This document shows, one piece after another, positions 12,501 to 24,500 of a stretch of 64,000 nucleotides of DNA. The stretch lies in contig JASANE010004949.1 in assembly GCA_030248225.1 (NCBI GenBank), positions 1 to 64,000 of the forward strand. The letters run 5' to 3'. The DNA comes from Trileptium ribeirensis. Taxonomy: Eukaryota; Nematoda; Enoplea; Enoplida; Thoracostomopsidae. The translations under genes and the position numbers were made by a program. The number at the start of each line of letters is the position of its first letter. The first letter of the stretch is position 1. The notes beneath the pieces were generated by a model. The model was not told the origin of the DNA. It was given only the letters and a program-made list of their open reading frames with translations, and did not search any database.

Positions 12501-15500
12501 CATGTGACCCTAAAACTCAGTAACGGCCAAACTAGAATAAAAGAAGAAACATACACTTGGGTAACTAAGCTTATGAAGTACTTAATATAAGACATGACCA
12601 CAAAGCCTCCAATGGTTCAAAAATTATGACCAAATTACCAAGCTAGAAAAGAAAAAGAACTTTCTTTAGTGAATTGACTGAGATTTTGAGAAAATTCTTC
12701 TGGTTATGGTAGCACCGTTTCAGTAATGACAGAATTCTTAAAATTTGTACCGGTGTTTATCGCAATGCTTATTTTAAGGCAAATGTTTTTCAGCAAAATA
12801 AATTGTGACCCTAGGAATTACATCATAGCCTTACGAAAATCTCCTTGACATGACAAATGATTTTAATTTAATTGACGTTGCTTTATTTTTATGTATTGAA
12901 AACTGATGCTGGATATCTAGTCTCTCTATTATGCTGTCAGTGGGCCATTCTCTCACACCACTACAACTGGTCAGAATCCCTATGGTCACCCAACTCTTGA
13001 AGATACCTTGTATTATTCTAATCCCTCTCCTGAAAATACGCCATGTTGAACTCTGATTCAGGTTCTCCTTAACCCACAAAAATAAGGAAAACCAAGCACA
13101 CTATGGGTAGTGTATTATATGTGAATTTGCGACCGTTGATAATACAGTCACTAGTGCCGAAAATGAGTGCACGCAGCAAAACCATGTCAAAAACACGACA
13201 AACTGAAATGTCCAACTAGAGGTTTTATCCAAGAATTAACGTGGGCCGTATAGAAATACAAACGACATTATTCGGCTTTTGGGAGGTTCAACATGTTGTT
13301 TACTTGGTTTTGGTGGCGTATTATGTCCATGTATGTATGTATAAGTATTTTGTGGTTGTTTTTTTAGTCTGTGCTATAATCATTGAGCGGAGCGAGGCGA
13401 AGCCGAGCGAAGCGTTTTTATTTTCTGTCTGTAACCAAAAAAGTCGATGTCCGTCCGTTCGTTGGTTCGTTCGGTCCGACGGATCTCAAGAACCACTGAA
13501 CCGATTTTAAAAAACTTTTTTTGTTTGAAAGCCTATCATGTCAGAGTGTGCACCTGATATTTGGAATTAAAAAATTCTGAGTGGTTAATTTATTAGTAAT
13601 TAGCTAATTAGTTAATTTTATGCAGCTAAAATAGAGAATTTTGCAATATTTGTGTTATTTATTGAAATAGAATCGTTTCGATCAAACCATTATAGGTTTT
13701 TTGGGTCGAAGAATTCAAATATAATATCTTTACCAATGATAAAGCCCTATGCAATGTAGTTATTTGAAGAACATAAAATTGAGTACATTCGTAATGCCAC
13801 AGCCCAAGCTCCTCTCACAAATGTAGTTCCACTACCGACTAGTGTTATTGCAATTTCAGATATTTTCGAGATACGGCAAAGTGCTTCGAATAATTACTTT
13901 TAGCAAAAATAGTAAGTCTACATTACACTCTTGCATAATTTACTTATTGCACATTATTTGTTTTTATTTACTATTTCATGCAATGTCAAAAAATAAATTT
14001 GTTGGGTTTTGATTGCCTCTTGAAAATTACTAGACCGACGTTTGATTACAAACGGGCTGTTGTCTAAAATGGTCGAAGTTTCCCGTCTGGTCAGGCCTAA
14101 AAAGGGTCAAGTTATGCAAAGATCATTATGTAGTGTATGTGCTGCGATGTTGGCTCGCTACAGCACTTCAATGTAGCTTTTAATTTGAAAAATAAGACGA
14201 TTATGAATAAGATCGAAGTGACCTTGAAAATGAACAGTACATTTATTATAACTTTATTTTAGCAAGCATGTCGTATGCAAAATTATATTGCATATTTACG
14301 ATAAAAAATTTTGGTCCTGGTTATTTTTACACCAAAATAAGGATGCGTTTTGTGAGCTGTTTCAGGTGCTCATGAAATGGGTCGTCGATTGATTTAGAAT
14401 GAATACTGTGCCGCAGTAAAGTGGCATGTTGTACATTTACGCCGTAACAACGGTATATAATGTGCAGTTCCTGCCGGAAACGAGCGCTGTTCTTTCGCAA
14501 AGTGTAATTGTTCTGGTGTACTTGTTCGAATGTGTTCGATGCGGTCTGTTAAATGTAATTATTGAACATGTAATTGAAAAATAACTTCAAATGATAAAAA
14601 GACTGTTAATACAATATAATGTAAATGTTTCGATATGTGTTCGAAATACGCTGAAGAATAGTGTTTTCTTAATAGCAATAATTTATTCGAGGATCCCTTT
14701 CAAATTCCTGAGAGATTTGTTGTTATTATTATACAGCTTTGTTTTAAATTTGTGTTAAAATTTCAGATACTTTTCAAGTACTTGTCCAGTTTTCTGAAGC
14801 CACTGCTGCACAGGCAGCAAAAAGTGTAAGTTGCATTCAGTTGCTATTAGCAAGCATTTATGTTCTAACAGTGTTCTTGAACGGAACGCTACATAAATTT
14901 TGTTTATCAGACATGTAGGGATACTACATGATGCTTCATTCTAGAACAAAACATTGTCTGTCTTTTATGGATATTCAGATGATTATTCGCGATATTTTAC
15001 GCTGGTAAGTTTGGTCTGACCTCTCCAAACGGCAACAAAAATTGAATAGGTTGATAAATAGTAACCAGGGAATAACCAGAACCGAAATTTACAGGAACCG
15101 GAACCGTCCATTCAAACCAGATCCGGAACCTGGTCATCGAAATTTATATATAGCAAAACAGATGAAGGAAGAAATGAAGATACAGTGGATTTAAAATGTA
15201 TTAAAAATTACTTCTACATTAAACTTAATGTATTGCGATGGTATTATTGCTTTTCTGAAATTTTAAAGAGACTGAGGAAGCTAATAATGTTTATTTATCG
15301 ATCAATCTGTCGGTTTTTTGGACACCCAGAGCAAAAAGCTTCCAGAGCAAAAAATGTCTTCCACTATAACCCTTGTGTATAATGTGTCAAACTGAATGTG
15401 CTTAAAACGCGCATGGAGTGTATATAATAAACACTTTCGCCCTGTTTCCAGTCGCTTCCCTTTACTACACATAAGTTTGTTACATGTTGTTTTGTAGGAA

Positions 15501-18500
15501 ACGTGAAATTATTGGTTTCTATGGTTCTAAGAGAAAATAATAGAGGGTAATTTTTTAATCAGTGGTCAGAGACACTGCTTAGACTAGCGTTGAGAAACCT
15601 GTGCACGTCAGCTAAATGACAACGATGATCAATGTTTAACCAGAATGCTATAAATGAGACAAAGTGTGATACCGCTCATATAGTTTCAATACAATTCACT
15701 GCCAAAAAACGCAGTTTCTAGCTGCGTTAGAGATAACGTTACTTTAGTTCAATGTAGACTGATTTACAAAGTTTGCAAGTGCACTGGCTTGTGCGTGACT
15801 CAATTTATGTTAGCCAAGTATACGCTAAGTACTTCTACTTAATCCATAGTCTGTTACCGAGTTGGACTAGTTTAATTCTAACATAAGCCGCAGACTTCTG
15901 AATGTGTAAAATAGCTACTACAAGCATCAACCTGGCTTAGTTTTGTTAACAAACTCCTTCAGGTGAAGAAATAAAATTCCTACTGAAATGATGTGCCCTA
16001 CTTACATTTCACTCGACATATTTCTGCGTTAATCTTTTCTTTTGCTTGGTTGTATTGGAACTTGATCATTGTAGATATTACAGTATGGTTTTTGCTTTTT
16101 GCCGGAACCGCAACCGGAACACGATTTTCGCCTTAACCAGAATCCCGGTTACTCCCTGGTAGTAACATATACAAGTGTTAAGTATACTGCCCCCATGTTC
16201 GTCCAAATAATGATGTCGAATTTATTTAATGTTTTAAACAGACATTTGATGGTTAATAGTTATATGCTAATTTTGTACTAATAATTTAGTATTCAGAACG
16301 TAGTGATACGTAGTGGAGATGGTGTGCTACAGGGGTGAAATCTTTTAAATTCCGTCTTTTTTGCGTATGTGTTACCGGCCATAACTCTAGAACGCCTTAA
16401 CGGATTTTCATGATCTTGGGCTCATTCGAACCGGCATAGTCGATTTACCGTGTACATCCCCGAGGGTTTTTTGATTCTGGTTTGGGGTCTGGTTCCGGGG
16501 TCAGCGGTCAAAATGTTGGCTTTTGGACCCATTTTATCCCATTTTAGTACCCTTCACGGAAGCAAGGTTATTTTTATCTTAACTGTCGTATTTTTTCTCT
16601 AGATGGTTTTATTTTAGTGTAAAATGATAAATGCCGATGCTCTTTTTTGTTTTTGGATTAAAGCTCCGGTTCTGGATTTATGGGTTTGAGGTACGGGGGT
16701 ATGACGCCCCAATGGTTCCTCGACCCAAAATTTGAAAATTTGTTCTGACGTCTTGGGCGGCTGATAAGCTTTACCTGGGGGTTTCCGGGCATGGGAAACT
16801 CATTGCCGGTGCCGGTTTTGCTCTGCGACCCATGGTTCCATGGGTACGAGGGTATGACACCCCATGATTCGGGGTCAGAGGTCAAAATGAGGGTTTTTTA
16901 GTAGCTTCACGGAAACAAGGTTATTTTTATCTTAACATTCGAATTTCTTTATTTGGTTGCTTTTATTTCATAGTAAAATGATAAATGCCGATGCCTCTTT
17001 TTTGTTTTTCGATTAAGGATCCGGTTTTGGAGTTATAGGGTTTGAGGTATGGCACCTCATGGTTCCTCGTCCCAAAATTAGAAAATTTGTTGTGACGTCC
17101 TGGGCGGCTCAAAAGTTTCACTTTTGGGTTTTCGGGCATGGGAAACTCATTGCCGGTGCCGGTTTGGCTCTGCGACCCATGGTTCTGTGGGTACGGGGTT
17201 ATGACGCCCCATGGTTCGGGGTCAGAGGTCAAAATGAGGGTTTTTAGTACCCTTCACTGAAGCAAGGTTATTTTTTATTTTAACATTCAAATTCTTTCTC
17301 TGGTTGGTTTTATTTCATAGTAAAATGATAAATGCCGATGCTCCTTTTTTGTTTTTCGATTAAGGCTCCGGTTTTGGAGTTATGGGGTTTGAGGTATGGC
17401 ACCCTCATGGTTCCTCGTCCTAAAATTAGAATATTTGTTCTGACATCCTGGGCGGCTGAAACGTTTCACTTGGGGGTTTTTGTGCATGGGAAACTCTTTT
17501 CCGGTATTGGTTTTACTCTGCGACCCATGGTTTCATGGGCACAAGGGTATGGCGCCCTTTTGGTTCGGGGTCAGAGGTCAAAATGAGGGTTTTTGCACCA
17601 TTATAGTACCCTTCACGGTAGCAAGATTATTTTTATCGTAACTTTCGAATTTTTTTCTCTGATTGGTTTTATTTCATAGTCAAATGATAAATGCCGATGC
17701 CTCTTTTTGGATTAAGACTCCAGTTTTTGGAGTTATGGGGTTTGAGGTATGGCACCCTCATGGTTTCTCGTCCCAACATTAGAAAATTTGTTCTGACGTC
17801 CTGGGCTGCTGAAAAGTTTCATTTGGTGGGTTTCGGGCATGGGACACTCATTGCCTGTGTTGGTTTTGCTCTGTGACCCATGGTTCCATGGGTATGGGGT
17901 ATGGCGCTCCCAAAGTTCGGGGTCAGGGAGCAAAATAAAGGTTTTTTACCACATTTTACTCACGGAGGCAAGGTTATTTTTATCTTAACTTTTGAATTTT
18001 TTTCTCTGGTTTGTTTTATTTCATATTAAAATGACAAATGCCGATGCCTCTTTTTTCGTTTTTCGATTAAATCTCCGGTTCTGGATTTATTGCGTTTGAA
18101 GTACGAGAGTATGGCGCCCCAGTGGTTTTTTGACCCAACAGAAAATTTGTTCTGACATCTTCTGATAAGTTTCACCTAGGGGTTTTCGGGCATGGGAAAC
18201 TCATTGCCGGTATTGGTTTTGCTCTGTGACCCATGGTATGGGGTATGGCGCCCTCAAGGTTCGAGGTCAGAGAGGTCAAAATAAAGGTTTTTACCTCATT
18301 TTAGTGCCCTTCACGGAAGCAAGGTTATTTTTATCTTAACTTTAGATTTTTTCTGGTTGGTTTTATTTTATAGCAAAACGACAAAATGTCGATGCCTCTT
18401 TTTTGTTTTTCGATTAAGGCTCCAATTCATGTGGTTATAGGTATGGTATGGCACCTTCGTGGTTAACCGACCCAAAATCGAAAATTTGGTCTGCCGTCCT

Positions 18501-21500
18501 GGACGGCCGAAAAGTTTTACTTGGTGGTTTTCGATCATGGGAAACTCATTGTCTGTGTTGATTTTGCTGTGCGACCCATGGTTCCATGGGTACGGGGTAA
18601 GTCGCCACCATGGCTCATCGACCCAAAATTCTCAATTTTATTGTGACGTCCCGGCAGGCTGGTAGCTTGGTCTGAGGGATTTTCGGGTATGGAATACTTA
18701 TTGACGGAATACTAAGTTGTGCGATATTGTGTGATATCCACATATAGCACATCGACGTATGCTATCGAGAGCTGATTGGCTGTGCACGTAAAAGGCGTAG
18801 GTGTACCTATGCTTCACTACGTTATGCAATCTCGATAGAGTTACTAGTGGTATTGGTGTCGAAACCGTAGACGTTTTTTCAAACTAGATTAAAAGTTATT
18901 TTTAACGCTTCATGGAAGCTAAATTTTGAACTCAGGGTAATATTTTACGGGGATATAATACATGGGCTTTTCGGTTATGGGAGCATGTACCACCGATAAT
19001 GGACAGGCCAGTGTGAAACCAGGGGCTCTGCTCAAATGGAACACAGTATGTTATCTGGATGACGTGTGCGTACTTACATACGTACATACAGCACTCGCAC
19101 GAAATGATAACTGATCATTTTCCGTTCAATCGTAAAAATTGAACTTTTTTTCGAGAGCTGTTCAAAATTTGTTTAAAGGTAATTATTAATTATGTAAATT
19201 ATTTTGTTCCACTTCTGTTCGCTCGTCCAAAACACGAAAGGCGTTTCTGGCGAGTACCGTAGTTCACGACTTCCGTGATGTTGATCTGTTATGCATCTGT
19301 TCTCAGGAATAACGTCGCCAAAATTCTTATGCCCAGCTAGTATACTTATGTTTTTAAAACAGACGATATTTTTCATAATATTCAACGTTTTTGGTCTTCA
19401 GTTCCATTTTTTTCTACCTGTTAGTCAACGGTTTTTATCACATGAATTATTTTCTCTTTTTGTTGATCTAAATTGAATTGTGTACATGCGCATATCAATC
19501 GCAAAAGAAAATATTAACCGTTGGGTTTCTACCGTACATAGGTGTATGCAGACATTAATTCAGCAATAAGACTGTGAGCTTGACGGCAAATATTAAATGT
19601 GGATATTATAACATAACATGGTATGTCATGAAAATGGCGTTATTCGCAGATGACAGCTACCAAACAACAGAAATTTAGCAAAACGTAGTTTTCGTTTTGT
19701 TACTTAATAAAATATCCTAAGATACATTATGCTGTTGCCTAGCTGCAATATACAGTAATAGAAATCAATGTTTATTGCAACACCTATAACTCGAGAACTG
19801 ATTAGTAGAATTTCATCAGTTTTTTACCATTCAATGCGACAAAAGAATGGCACATTCAAGTAAAATTGTTTCCCTATTATATTTTGTTGTTTGCAAGTAG
19901 GGATTGAACAAATCTAATAATTACGGGCCAAAATCATTTTCTATTAAGATGTTATGGTCTATCACCTAGTAAGGGGCAAATATAAAAGGCGTTAAAATTT
20001 TTCCAGGGTACGTAGCATAAACCAACCTATCTGCAGTAATGATATAAACCGAATAAAGCTTTCATGAGACCAACAATACGTTTTGAGAGAACGCCATGTT
20101 TTGAACCAAAACCTTGTCGGAGAGTGGCTGTTATTTATAACTTGGTTGTGGTTAGTACAATTTGGTTCGAACATTCATAGCGCGTATATCATCAGATAGA
20201 AAGATTGCAAAGTAAGTGTACCGCTTCACCAGGGGAAAACCTGTACTTTGTGAAATGTAGTGTTACTTTGCTGTCATCAAATAATATTACTTGAAAATGG
20301 TTGCTTCGGTTAAAATGTTGGTCGCCAAAAACAGGAAATAAATCGTTCGACTGTTGCTAATTGCGTATAACAAGTCATTGAATTTACCAGTCTTACTTAC
20401 ACGACTATCGCAAACATTTATAAATTAAGTGACATTGCTAAACCCAGAGCAGCATCTAGTTGGTAATGTAAAAACATTTAAATTCAGAACAAAGACGGTT
20501 TAATTTGCAGTGATACTGTGCTGTTTGGGCCCAAAATTAACCGCTTTTGTTTAAAATTGTGTTTCCGGAATGCGCCATTAAAACATTAATTGTTTTGTAA
20601 CGGTAAAGTAATTTTATTATTAAATTAATAATTCACTATTAAAATATTAATTGTTGTGTAACGGTAAAGTAGTTTTATTATTAAATCAATAATTCACTCA
20701 CTTGTGTCGTAATACTTTATCGTTAGCTTTACATTATGTTCGCTGATGCAGTCTAACAATACTGGCGTTGAACCTGTTTACACAGTGCTTACCGTAATAA
20801 TGTGACGGCCTCTTTGCGGTAGAGTGAAGCGAGCCAATTTTTGATATGTCGATGCTCTTTTGTAAGGCTGTAGGGTTTTATGTTTCAATATCGATTCATT
20901 TTGACGTATGCTACGTAGTTAAGTATGATATCGACTGTAGGTAATAGGATTTTGATTGATAATTTCTGCTGTTTAGTAAAATATGCAAATTGGTGATATG
21001 TCAATGCTCCTCAGAAAGGCTGTAGCTTTTGTATTTCTTCATTGATCTCTTTGACGTATACTACTGATGTACATAAATATGTACCAGATAGTGACCGTGC
21101 GGTTTTTACAGATTTTGTTCGGATTACAATAGCTCGTGTTCCATTGCGATTTTTCGTTGATTGTGCAGTTGCTATATAACTTGCAAAAATTCATTGCCAA
21201 AAATGTTTGGAAAGTGGAGATAGCATTATTGTGTACGTGTAGATAAATGTGTAGTTGAATAATATATGCTTCTAGTCGCTAGATGGCCAAAATATTTACA
21301 ACGGTTGCTGCACACTAAAAGTCGAATACAGCAAATTGGCAACGCTCAACGTTAAATACAACAACGACAAATCCAAAGATTATACAAACCCGAATTTGCC
21401 AGCTGGCGATTTTGGTTTCGACCATCCGTTGGCTTTAGGTTGGTGTGAGGTTTCTTTTAACAATCCTGCTTCTTTAGCCGGCCTGAGTTTTTTGTTCATT

Positions 21501-24500
21501 TTGGGTAAATACTAATTGTCATAATGCAGCACCTGGTCAAGAGGACAGTGTCCCAGCTCGATGTTACAATAGTGGTCGTTGCATTGTCGAAACAGCGACA
21601 GTCATTTCCGTACGTATATACGTATCATGTGTACATATTATTCTTGGTTTTGCTTCTATTAAAATAGAATAATCAGCAGTAGCCATGCACCAAGCGAGAA
21701 GCTACCATTTCTGGCGGACATAGTGGCTAATGTATGTAAGCTGCTTTATACCTGCTTGAACAATATAATTTACTACAATGGCTTACATCTAAACATTACT
21801 ATTTTATCGCTGTTAGTTTCGATTATTCTGTTGAATTTGCACAGTTTGTATTTCAAAAATTTAAAGGCTTAGATTTATTTCACATTTCAAAATCATTGAG
21901 TATGCTGTGTAACATTTTGGTGCTCATTCTATTTTGGCTTTTTCTTGTGTAAAATCCATCGTAGTATTTCCATGTGTATATACACATAGCTTTTAAAAAA
22001 CTTTTCTTTTTATGTCACAGTTCGAACATTATTTCGTTTCGTGTATTACAAAATATTAGCGGATCATTTCTTTTTCTATTGTATCATTCTTATTCTATTT
22101 TCAATCTCGATGTATTAATCATTGTATGACATGTACAACGATCAGATAACGAAAATTATGTTATTACAGCCCTTGCCAGAAATTGATTGCCATCTTTTTA
22201 GCTATCTAATTGAGAGCGGCGTCGAGCGAGTGGTTCTCTAAAATTTCGATAGTTACAATAAAATTTTGCCTTAGAACAAAAATTGCTTTCAAGCCAAATG
22301 TGCGGAGTCGAGCGAGCGGCAGTCATTTTTGACAAGTATGTACTAACATTATTGTTTCATCAACGTAAATAACCGAAACATGCATTAAGCGGTCTCTTTA
22401 TCTCCTGTTGCAGGTTTAAGTGCGTACATATGTTGTTTTTTGATTGTGCAAATAATGTACAATTTTTTTGGGAATTTATGTTTCCGAATTTTTCTTATTT
22501 CAATGTATCTAGTTACATTATTATTATAATAATACGCTTTTTTCACATTTTGTTGCATTTTCTTATATTCGATGTCGCTTTTTTCAAAGTGTAGTTTCCA
22601 TGCAGTTTAGTTTAAATGTTGCACCGCTTATTGGAATTTTTTTAAATTTTTAATGTTTGACCACGCCAACAATGTGATTTTATGCTTCAAATAGCAGACT
22701 TCTTATGAGTGCGGCGCCTAGGAAATTTCTAAGTCTCATGTGTAGTTCCATTCAAGGCTTTGTTTACTACTAGGTTCTTATATAAGTACGAATCTGTAAA
22801 TATTAGTATTAATGTGTTACGTGTGTTGCAAACTACTTCACTGTGAATGCCAAACATCGTTATCGAGGTTTTAATTAAAATTAACTTGTCAATTTCTGTT
22901 TTTACATCGTCATGAGAGCGGTAGAATTGTGTAAAACTGCAGTCACAGAATTTGACCTGTCGAATCTGAATTGTTCATTTTTGTTTCGCTATTTATCGTA
23001 GTATGTGGTTCCATTATGAAACTAGGCTAAATGTGTTTATAATGTTATCCCCATTGTTATGTGAGTGGTAGCGTTAAACATTCCGTGACATCTGTGTATT
23101 TCACAAATATATTTTCAAATACGTTAATAATTATATACCACAGGCAGTATATTAAACGTGGCAACTGGAACTTTTAATGTGAAAATGATATTTTTGGCTT
23201 TTTTTCTGTGCGGCAATATTTCTCCCTTCGGGCATATGTTGTTTTTTCCAGCTAAAAATCTATAAATTTTATCCTGTGTGACTAAATATTTCTAAAGTAG
23301 CAGCCAGTTTTTAGGTTACACTATATAATCATACATTATTGTGAATGAGTTTTTTTAATATTTTTCCATTTTCAGTCCGCCAGTTCTTTTTGATTACTTT
23401 AAGTTGATGCTGTTTACGAAAGCCAGTACCGTAGACACTTGAGAAAATATTTTTGATGTTCTAACCGAGTGTGTTTGCCGGAAATCCTTTGCAGGCACCG
23501 TATTTTTTTATATTCATGTTTATTGATAATAATAATTGCAAAGCCTATTAACCTATAAGAAGTAAAACATTGCAAATTTGTTGGAAATCAAAATCCATGT
23601 TGACTCAAGTGTTATACATAATTTGCTCAGTTTCATTCTGAGATTTAAGTTTAGTAATGCTGCACGGTTATTTAAATATTCCTCGTTAACTGTTATCGAT
23701 ATAAATGCTTTTGTAAATTTTCGTTTAGCTGTTTTATCTAATTAGTGGTGGAATCTTTCCAACATCCTATGTATACACCTGTACGGCTTCTCCAATCATT
23801 TAAACTTTGCATGGAGGCATGAAATGGAAACATTTGGTGAAAGTGGGAGCTTGAAAAACTAAAAAGAAAATTGAGAGTTCTATGCTTTCATCGAAAAACA
23901 TTAAAACTTGTGTATGTACATACATAGTTAGTAAATCCAATTGTATCCAAAACGATATTAAACAAAAAACTGAAAGTAAAAAACTTTTAAATTATTTTTT
24001 GTGAAATGTTCAACTTTAGAATATCGGAGTTGTTAAAAATATTGTCAATATTATTGTGTTTTTACCGGGGATTCGGCCAGGGAGTGTCGAATAAAGGGGG
24101 GCGGCGGCAAAATTTCGGCAGGAGCGAAACCGGATGCCACCATCAAGAAGTAATTACAAATCGAGGGGAAAGGGACCTAGTAGTGCGGCTACTGTGCGCT
24201 TATTGAACATTTTGTCGTTCTTAAGTCAGGTCCCTGAGTCCGCTTAAAGTACAATAATACTTGATATACACTGGTACTACTTCAATGGCAACGCTACAGT
24301 CATTTTAGTCATATAACCGAGGAACTCTATTCTTCTTCGAATGAGCAAAAAGGCGAAAACTATTGAAATTTAAGGTCACTTTTTTTAAGAAAAAAGTAAC
24401 GAGTGAATTTTACCTAATAGGGCCCCTAAAACGATCTCTACCACGCAAATGCAAAATAATATGCAGCAATGCCGAAAATCTATGGACACGTTCGATTGTT

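Larger units (their letters stand above)
7686..12609. repeat. Right arm of large inverted repeat 1
   Basis: It is the reverse complement of 8-4717. It contains the functional PTB exon 9428-9562 and a full family-A dispersed repeat (10021-11494). The part at 7.7-8.5 kb, opposite 3.9-4.6 kb, has low-stop frames in both arms that may be an ancient transposon ORF, but no domain can be named. Confidence 0.9.

Noticed and set aside
16300..18660. CRISPR-like or gene-array interpretation of regular repeats
   Set aside because: Monomers are about 350 bp, contiguous and diverged, without spacers; the genome is eukaryotic.
16293..18848. Helitron assignment for the 350-bp-monomer element
   Set aside because: It has a TC start and CTAG near the end, but the hairpin is too far from the terminus, the left flank is T, and there is no Rep/helicase. 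Left unclassified.
19992..20174. Possible Tc1 transposase remnant on the minus strand
   Set aside because: No DDE motif or aligned block; only a vague resemblance.
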